In this document: piece by piece, positions 1 through 6,500 of the stretch
How the letters are laid out: each line of letters begins with the position of its first letter
How positions within the stretch are numbered: position 1 is the stretch's first letter
Source: an uncultured Christensenella sp.
GTDB taxonomy: Bacteria; Bacillota; Clostridia; Christensenellales; Borkfalkiaceae
DNA: 6,955 nt
Direction: 5' to 3'
NCBI GenBank assembly: GCA_905212395.1
Contig: CAJMEI010000061.1
Span: 1-6,955 of the forward strand
Position numbers and translations under genes: made by a program
Notes under the pieces: model-generated
Seen by the model: the letters and a program-made list of their open reading frames with translations, nothing else
Told to the model about the DNA's origin: nothing
Databases searched by the model: none

Positions 1-38
1 ATACCGCTACGCCGTAACTTTAAATTTTTTAAATTAAA
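1..38. other. Short AT-rich non-coding flank downstream of the gene pair
   Basis: This follows the TAA at 39-41. It holds A/T runs with a weak all-AT inverted repeat (TTTAAA) and a GC-richer end. No GC stem with a T-tract is visible, so no terminator is called. The transcript may continue beyond the left edge. Confidence 0.5.
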
Positions 39-3000
39 TTAATTTTTCTTGCTTTTTTTGACTAAGATTATCATTGCGAATAAACAAATAGGCAATAAAA
101 TTAATAAATCGGAATTAGCAAAGGATTTACAACCTTTATTACCCGTTTGGTTTTCGTTTGACGACGAACCGGAATAGTTTTCGTTCGAACTATCGTTTAT
201 AGAAGAACTACTCGTAATATCTTTGCTAGAGCTTGGTTTAGTCGAGCTAGAAGAGCTATCTTCGCTAGAATTCTGTTTACTCGAACTAGAAACGTCTTTT
301 GAGCTAGACGAGCTTTCTTGACTAGAACTTTGTGTAGTAGAAGACGAACTTGAAGAAGTATCTTTACTACTATTAGACGAACTGCTAATTTCGCTAGATG
401 TAGATATGGAACTCGAACTCGAACTAGAACTGTTGTCCTTGCTAGACGAACTAGACGAACTAGACGAACTAGACGAAATAGGCGGGTCGGGTTGTTCGGG
501 TGCGGTTGGAGAAAGTTTAGTAACGGTTAAATTCAAAGCTAGTGGGTCGATATTTTCCGCGCACCAATAAGAAGTTGCCGTTGTAGAGCCTTCAGGCGTA
601 ATTTTATCTGCCGTACCGTTTAAGTTGTCGACTTTAAACGCAAGACCTAATTTAATTTGGTTATTACTCATACAACAAACGTTGGTTAAATATTCGTAGT
701 CGATAAATCCTTCGAATATCGTAACGAAATTTCCGTTACTTCCCGTAGTGTTAAATTCAGACTTAGTCCAACCTTTTCTAAGTTGCTTTGTAGCGTAGAA
801 TTGATGGTTAAAGTCGGAAGAACCGATAAACGCTTCTACGTTTGTATTTTTCCACCAATCGGAGTATCCGAATAAGTTTACGCTGTGCGTAGCTTTTACT
901 GCCACGAATAAGCCTTTATCGTTTAAAAGCGTGTAGAACGTAACGCCTTTGTTTGCGTTATTTTTATCCGTTACCGTAATTTTATTTGCTTGAATTGTAT
1001 TCCAATCTTTTAAAGCTTGCCAATCGGATAAATCGCCGTCGAAAACTATTCCTTCTTGCGAGGGTTTTTCAAATCCGACGTCGGTTGCGTCCGCGTAAAG
1101 ATTAAAGGAAATTAAAGCGGGGTAGCAAAGTCTGTTGTCAGGAATTTTGTAATCGTCAAGCGTGATAGTTAAAAGTAAAACGTCGTTAGCGTATAATTTA
1201 GCGGTGTTGTTTTCTCTTACGACTTTCATTGTGAAAGGTTTATCGGGCGAAAAAGTCGTACCCGTTAAAGCCTTTGATTTTGCGTCGGTCCACAAATAAC
1301 TTCCTTTGTCAGAAAATACTATTCCGAAATCGTTTCCCGTAATTGCGGAAACGTCTGTTTTATTTTGTCCGCCTTCCGCGTTTGCGTAGAAGAAAAATCC
1401 GTCGCCGTATTCGTCAACGTAAGCTATTCCAATTTTTCCGAATGGTTCGCTTGCAACTTTACCTTTTAGCGAAAAAGTAGCTTTAAAAGTATGAGTCGTA
1501 GTGGCGTTATTTCTAAAATAAATAGTATCGTCCCCGTCGGTTAAACAGGTGTTAATCGATAAATCGTTTCCGGTAAACGTCCAATTTCCCTTATCGGAAA
1601 CTTCGTAAATATAGCCTTTTTCGTAAGCGATTTCTTTAACTACTTTATGCGCCACATTTCTGGGGTCGCTGTTTTCGGCGCACCAATATGAAGTCGCGGT
1701 AGTAGCTCCTACGGGTGTGATTTCGTCTTTTACCGCTCCGTTATCTACTTTAAACGCGTAACCTATATTTAATTGACCGAGATCGTAATTTGCTTTTGTC
1801 GAAAGAACGGAATTATCTATAAAACCTTCTAAAACGCTTGTATAATTACCGCTTGAACCCGTTGTAGAAAAGGCAAAAGAAGTAAAGCCCGAAACTAAAT
1901 CTTCGGAAGCGAAAAATTGCGATTTATTGTCGTTGCTATTGATAAACATTTCAAAATTAGTGTTTTCCCACCAATTTTCGCTACCCGAAGTTATTTTAGA
2001 GTGATGAGCGATTGCGTAAATAAACAAACCTTCTTCGGTAAGTCTATGATAAAAAGTTGCGTTTTTATCAGCGTTGTTTTTATCGACTACGCTTTTTTTA
2101 TCGGCTTGAATTTTAGACCAGTTAGCGTTGTTTTTCCAGTCGTCTAATTTGCCGTCAATTAACATGGAGTTATGAGTTGCAACGGACGAATAATCGGTAA
2201 CCGTTAAATGGATTTTAAAGCTTCTTATTTGCGGGTAAATTTGTTCGTCTGCGACTAAGCCGTAATCCGTCGCTAACGCCGTAAAGATTAAATTTCCGTC
2301 CGCATAACATTTAAAGTAACCGCCGATTCTCTCGATTTTTAACGTTACGGGGGAAGAAACGTTCCATTTGTTTTCTATTTCTACTTCCGTTCCCCATTGC
2401 CAATTCGAACCGTTTCTGCCGATTATACCTATGCTTGTGCCTGCTATATTGGCGGTTGACGTTCCCTTTGAGCCTTTTGCATTGCAGTAGAACATAAACC
2501 CTTTACCATGTCCGCCGATAAACGATAAACCGAATTTACCGAACTCTTCGTCGTTTTCCTTTCCCGTAACTTTAAACGTCGATTGAATCGTTACGGTAGA
2601 AGCTTTGGTTTGATTAAAATATAAAATGTTATCGCCGGCACTAGAATTAAGTGTAGCCGTTCTGTTAGAATAATTAGTTGTATTAGGTGAATAGTTTTTA
2701 CTTAAATCCCAACTCGTATCGGCTTTTGCATCCGTGCAATCGCCTAAAACGTGATTGTCTTTGTTAGAAGAAGCAAGCCTTGCGGTAACGTCGTCGTAAG
2801 GAGCGCCCGTTCCTCTATAGTCGTAACCTAAAACGTAGTAGCCGATAGCTTGCCATTGTGCTTTAGTTTTAGTAGTGTAGCAAATATCCGCTCTCCCGCT
2901 ACGATATTGCGGGGTAGATTCGTAACAAGAAATATAATCTCCGTTTACGTTGCCGACAACCAAGACGTGACCTACTGAGTTGGAATTTAATAAATCGCCT

Positions 3001-3518
3001 TTTGCTACGGTTGAATAATTTTTATAGTAAAAACCGTTACTATTTGCGTTTGCCCAAGTTTCAAACGTGTATGTGGTACATCTTGTGGGAACGCCTAAAC
3101 AAAATGACGCGAACGCCGAACAATCGAGTCCGTAATAGGTTCCGCCACCGACATTATCGTGTCGGTAGACGTTTGAACTTGAAATTTTAGATTGTTGTTC
3201 GAAATAGTCTAAAGTTATATTATAGAAAAGATAACCGCCGTGATTATAGGGCTGAGAGTAGGGGATTGTATAAGAATTTCCCGCCGTAAACGTATAGCCC
3301 CAACCCGTAACGTTGTTTACTGCCGTCCAACGGAAGTTTAGTATGTAATCGGCCCTTTTTATTGCCGTTTCTATTTTTTGTTCTCTCGTTTCGCCGTAAA
3401 CTTTTTGAGTTGTAAACGGCGATTTTTCTTTCGAATAAATCGATTTTATGCCTATAAACGAAAAAAGGAACAATATAACGCTAAAAATAGATACTATTAT
3501 TTTTTTTGTCGTTTTCAT
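39..3518 (-). CDS. Surface-anchored NlpC/P60- or CHAP-like cysteine peptidase/amidase with two ConA-like + CBM9-like modules
   Basis: Predicted extracellular cell-wall hydrolase cutting a peptide or amide bond in peptidoglycan. The ATG at 3516-3518 is supported by a well-spaced Shine-Dalgarno and a textbook signal peptide (MKTTKK followed by a hydrophobic core, to about residue 29). Residues 43-235 form the catalytic domain: GLDCSAFASF with candidate nucleophile Cys133, a GDLL segment, GHVLVVG with His184, and CYESTPQ where Glu200 could be the third polar residue, as in CHAP enzymes. Residues 266-445 and 645-815 are ConA/DUF1080-like. Residues 452-628 and 823-1001 are CBM9/DOMON-like (IDGKLDDW, WWENTNFEMF, EGFID, SYWCAEN). 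Then come a PEQPDPP hinge, a Ser-rich stalk (1015-1121), and NKGC with a hydrophobic stretch and KKSKKN. It is the second gene of the pair and a paralogue of gene A outside the catalytic head. NlpC/P60 and CHAP cannot be told apart by eye, and amidase or endopeptidase specificity is unknown. Confidence 0.88.
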   Translation of the reverse strand: MKTTKKIIVSIFSVILFLFSFIGIKSIYSKEKSPFTTQKVYGETREQKIETAIKRADYILNFRWTAVNNVTGWGYTFTAGNSYTIPYSQPYNHGGYLFYNITLDYFEQQSKISSSNVYRHDNVGGGTYYGLDCSAFASFCLGVPTRCTTYTFETWANANSNGFYYKNYSTVAKGDLLNSNSVGHVLVVGNVNGDYISCYESTPQYRSGRADICYTTKTKAQWQAIGYYVLGYDYRGTGAPYDDVTARLASSNKDNHVLGDCTDAKADTSWDLSKNYSPNTTNYSNRTATLNSSAGDNILYFNQTKASTVTIQSTFKVTGKENDEEFGKFGLSFIGGHGKGFMFYCNAKGSKGTSTANIAGTSIGIIGRNGSNWQWGTEVEIENKWNVSSPVTLKIERIGGYFKCYADGNLIFTALATDYGLVADEQIYPQIRSFKIHLTVTDYSSVATHNSMLIDGKLDDWKNNANWSKIQADKKSVVDKNNADKNATFYHRLTEEGLFIYAIAHHSKITSGSENWWENTNFEMFINSNDNKSQFFASEDLVSGFTSFAFSTTGSSGNYTSVLEGFIDNSVLSTKANYDLGQLNIGYAFKVDNGAVKDEITPVGATTATSYWCAENSDPRNVAHKVVKEIAYEKGYIYEVSDKGNWTFTGNDLSINTCLTDGDDTIYFRNNATTTHTFKATFSLKGKVASEPFGKIGIAYVDEYGDGFFFYANAEGGQNKTDVSAITGNDFGIVFSDKGSYLWTDAKSKALTGTTFSPDKPFTMKVVRENNTAKLYANDVLLLTITLDDYKIPDNRLCYPALISFNLYADATDVGFEKPSQEGIVFDGDLSDWQALKDWNTIQANKITVTDKNNANKGVTFYTLLNDKGLFVAVKATHSVNLFGYSDWWKNTNVEAFIGSSDFNHQFYATKQLRKGWTKSEFNTTGSNGNFVTIFEGFIDYEYLTNVCCMSNNQIKLGLAFKVDNLNGTADKITPEGSTTATSYWCAENIDPLALNLTVTKLSPTAPEQPDPPISSSSSSSSSSSSKDNSSSSSSSSISTSSEISSSSNSSKDTSSSSSSTTQSSSQESSSSSKDVSSSSKQNSSEDSSSSSTKPSSSKDITSSSSINDSSNENYSGSSSNENQTGNKGCKSFANSDLLILLPICLFAMIILVKKSKKN
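42..140 (-). other. C-terminal Cys-containing membrane anchor of the cysteine-peptidase protein
   Basis: Residues 1127-1159 comprise NKGCKS, a hydrophobic segment (LLILLPICLFAMIILV) and the basic tail KKSKKN. The KGC Cys sits 29 residues from the C-terminus, exactly as in the neighbouring lysozyme protein, although the hydrophobic segments themselves differ. No LPXTG motif is present. Confidence 0.7.
156..476 (-). repeat. Ser-rich low-complexity stalk of the cysteine-peptidase protein
   Basis: Residues 1015-1121 are mostly Ser, broken by short polar insertions such as KD, STK and QES. The DNA is made of degenerate 6- and 9-nt units built from AGT, TCG, TCT and AGC codons. It follows a Pro-rich hinge and precedes the membrane anchor, so a flexible wall-spanning stalk, possibly glycosylated, is likely. 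The role is inferred from composition and position. Confidence 0.8.
441..477 (-). repeat. Perfect 9-bp tandem repeat (4 units) coding for 12 consecutive Ser
   Basis: On the plus strand CTAGACGAA occurs four times in a row at 442-477. Read in frame on the minus strand the unit is TCG TCT AGT (Ser-Ser-Ser), and the last unit ends in AGC. It encodes Ser1015-Ser1026 at the start of the stalk. Gain or loss of a unit keeps the frame, so stalk length could vary by slippage. Confidence 0.9.
516..2723 (-). repeat. Four-domain accessory cassette, copy in the cysteine-peptidase gene
   Basis: Approximate spans on the minus strand: ConA-like 1 at 2723-2184, CBM9-like 1 at 2165-1635, ConA-like 2 at 1586-1074, CBM9-like 2 at 1052-516. 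Order, spacing and motifs match the cassette of the neighbouring lysozyme gene. Copy-specific signatures pair first with first (RSFKIHLTVTDYS against RSFQINATVTNYS) and second with second (PALISFNLYADATDV against PAIISFNAYFKATNV). The cassette therefore appears to have been duplicated as a block. Confidence 0.75.
3432..3518 (-). other. Signal peptide of the cysteine-peptidase protein
   Basis: Residues 1-29 have a basic start (MKTTKK), a hydrophobic core (IIVSIFSVILFLFSFIGI) and a polar region before KEKSP. No clear AxA cleavage site is visible; cleavage after SIYS is one possibility. Without cleavage this segment could act as an N-terminal membrane anchor. Confidence 0.8.
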
Positions 3519-3522
3519 AGTT

Positions 3523-6500
3523 TTATTTCCTTTGATTTTTTCTTTTTAAAATAACGCAAACGCTTAACAGCGCAAGAACTATTATAAACGCCGAAGAATT
3601 TAAACTTCCCGAACAACCTTTTTTGGCTGACGCGTTGGCGCTGTTCGAAGAGTTATCGCTTTGATTTATACTTGTTTGCGACGAAGATTCGTTTTCTATG
3701 CTTGAACTGTCCGAGCTTGAGCTGTCCGATGAAATTTCCGAAGATGAAGAACTAGACGAACTTTCACTCTTAGAAGAAGTATGATTACTCGAACTGCTAT
3801 CCACCTTAGAAGAAGTATGTTCACTCGAACTGCTATCCACAGACGAACTCGACGAGCTATCGGGTTTTGATGAGCTAGAAGAGTTGGAAGAGCTGTCGGG
3901 TTGGTCGGGTTCTATAGGACCTACGGGAGTTGCTAATTTGTTTACGGTGATTGCAAGTTCTCTCGGGTCGCCGTTAGCGCACCAATAAGAAGTTTCTGCG
4001 GTAGAACCTACGGGGGTAATTTTATCCGCCGTTCCGTTTAAATTGTCAACCTTAAACGCCATTCCTATTTTTAAGTTGTTTCCTGTATATCCGTAAACCG
4101 AAACTAACGTGTCAACGTCAATAAAGCCTTCCATAACGGTTTGATAAAACTCGCCGTTAAGGGTAGTTAGAAAACTGCATTTCGTAAATCCTTTATTATA
4201 AAGGGCAGTCGCGTAAACTTGAGAAGAATTATCGTTTCCGTTTACAAACATTTCAAAGTTTGTGTTTTTCCACCATTCGGACGGAAGGAAAGTGCCTGTT
4301 GTAATTATATGTTTAGCCGACATATAAACGTACATTCCGCTATTGGTAAGGCGTGTGTAGAACGTTGCTTGTTTTCCGCTTCCCGCGCTGTCTGTTACGG
4401 TTAATTTATTGGCGTCTATTTCGTTAAAATTAGATAAAGCTTGCCAGTCGGAGAAATTTCCGTCGATAGATAAGTCGTTAGTTTCGTCTATAGCGGTTAC
4501 TTCAACGTTTGTTGCTTTAAAGTATGCGTTAAAAGAAATAATAGCAGGGTAAACTATTTGTCCGTTTTGAATTTTATAAGACGTAGTGTCGGTAATAGTA
4601 TAAACCTTAGTATTTCCGACGTATAAATCCGCTACGGTGTTTTTTCTTACTATTTTTAAAGTAAATTCCTGTTGAGGATTATAAGTAACGTCTGTTACGG
4701 GGTCTATCGATTTAGCGTCTGAAAACAAATATCCGGTTGAAGAATTCCTGAATACCAAACCGAACGTAGAACCGTTTATTGTAGAAAGGGCAGAACCCGA
4801 AGTACCCCTTGCGTCAGCATAGAAAAAGAATCCGTCTCCGTATTGGTCGATAAACCCTAAACCGAGTTTTGCGAACTGTTCGTTTTCGTATTTTCCCGTT
4901 AATTTAAAAGTAACGGAAACCGATTGATTTACGCTGTTGTTATCGGTTAAATGCAAAACGTCGTTATTTAACGTAGTGTTGGTTTTTGAAATAGAAATAG
5001 TATTTCCCGTTTTAGTGAAATTGGTTGATTCGTAATATTTATCCGTATTGCATACGTCATAAGCTTTTTCGATTTTATTCGTTATCGTAAAAGCAACTTT
5101 TCTGGGGTCGGAATTTTCCGCGCACCAGTAGGACGTTGCAGTAGTAGCTCCTACGGGGGTAATTTCGTCTTTTGTGGTTCCGTTGTCTACTTTAAAGGCG
5201 ATGCCGTATTTTAAATTTACGCTGTAAGAAGGGATAAAAGATTTGTCTATAAAACCTTCGAACACGGTAACGAATTTATTACCTGATTTTTTAGTGATAA
5301 ATACTGCGGAAGAGAACCCTGAAAATTCTTTATGGTTAGCCCAATATTGATTTGCGTCGCTACCCAAAAACATTTCTACGTTAGTGTTGTCCCACCAGTT
5401 ATCTGCGTTTTTAACGTCTTTATCGTGATAAGCTTTTGCGTAAACGAAAAGCCCCTTAGAAGTTTTTTCGGTGTAAAAATCAACCCCTTTTTGAGCGTTG
5501 GTTTTATCGTAAACCGATTTTTTATTTGCTAAAACGGTATTATAATTAGGTAACTTTTCCCAATCTTCAAAATTACCGTCAAGAGTAATAAAATCGCCGA
5601 TAGTAGGTACGCAAGAGTAATTTGTAACAGTCGCGTTTATTTGGAAAGACCTTATTTCCGCGTTGCAATTTTCGGTTGCATTACAGGAAAAATCCGTAGA
5701 TTTTACGCTTTTTGCCAAAACGTTATTAACGAATAAGTCTATTTTTTCGTTATTTCTTACAACGTTGAATGTGAACGCTTTATTTTTATCAAAAGTTACG
5801 CCGGTCAATTCTTTATCGGTAGACCAATCCCAATTTCCGTCTTTACGGAAAACAACGCCGAAAGTACTACCCGTAATATTGTCTAAAGAAGTCCCTTCCG
5901 TTCCTTTTGCGTTAGCGTAGAAAAACATTCCGTTGTTGCCGTTTAATAATGCAATACCTATTTTTCCGAATAGTTCTCCGCTTACTTTTCCGTCTACTTT
6001 AAAAGTTGCGGAAAGGTTAAATACGGAAGTATTGTCGTTGATAAACCCGATGGGATTTTCGTCCGTTTTAGCGTTAGTTAAAGTTACGCTTCTTTGGGCA
6101 AAATTATCGTTGCATCTGTCGTAGTTGTTCGCGGAAGACCAATTAGTGTTGTCGGCTAACTCTTTATTTATATTGCTAGAAGAAAAACCGTTGTAACCGC
6201 CTTCCATAATTATTTTAGGAAAATCCACAAAACAGTAGTCGTGGTCAATGTTGGTAGAACTTGCTCCGACGGCATAACCCCTTTTGGTAGAAGGCGTATC
6301 GTAACCGTCCCCGTCGAATTGCCACATACAAGTGTTGTATCCGCTATAAATATTGTTAAAATAAGAAACTTGGTCTGTATAACCGTAATGCGCTACCCAC
6401 GCCGAACATTTTAGGGTAGAGTGATCAAAATAGGTACGGAAGTTACTTCCGCCGACGTACATTGCCGAATAATATCCCGCTTGCGCCATTCTATCTACGA

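Noticed and set aside
1..41. Rho-independent terminator downstream of the second gene
   Set aside because: The only inverted repeats are short all-AT stretches; there is no GC stem followed by a T-tract in the direction of transcription.
42..3624. LPXTG sortase anchor at either C-terminus
   Set aside because: No LPXTG or close variant precedes the hydrophobic segments; both tails carry KGC instead.
156..3894. CRISPR array or intergenic repeat element in the repetitive blocks
   Set aside because: The repeats are short, in frame, abut without spacers and encode Ser-rich stalks that fit the protein architecture.
1917..5532. Plus-strand open frames at 1917-2147, 4219-4404 and 5332-5532 whose products share KHF followed by a VxPP-like stretch, looking like a small repeated gene family
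   Set aside because: They lie exactly antisense to the conserved WWxNTNxEMF segments of the CBM9-like domains. Their resemblance is the mirror of that protein conservation, and no plausible ribosome site supports them.
3002..6124. Other plus-strand open frames at 3002-3190, 5663-5920 and 5933-6124
   Set aside because: They are wholly inside strongly supported minus-strand coding sequence, have no recognisable domain, and look like chance frames.
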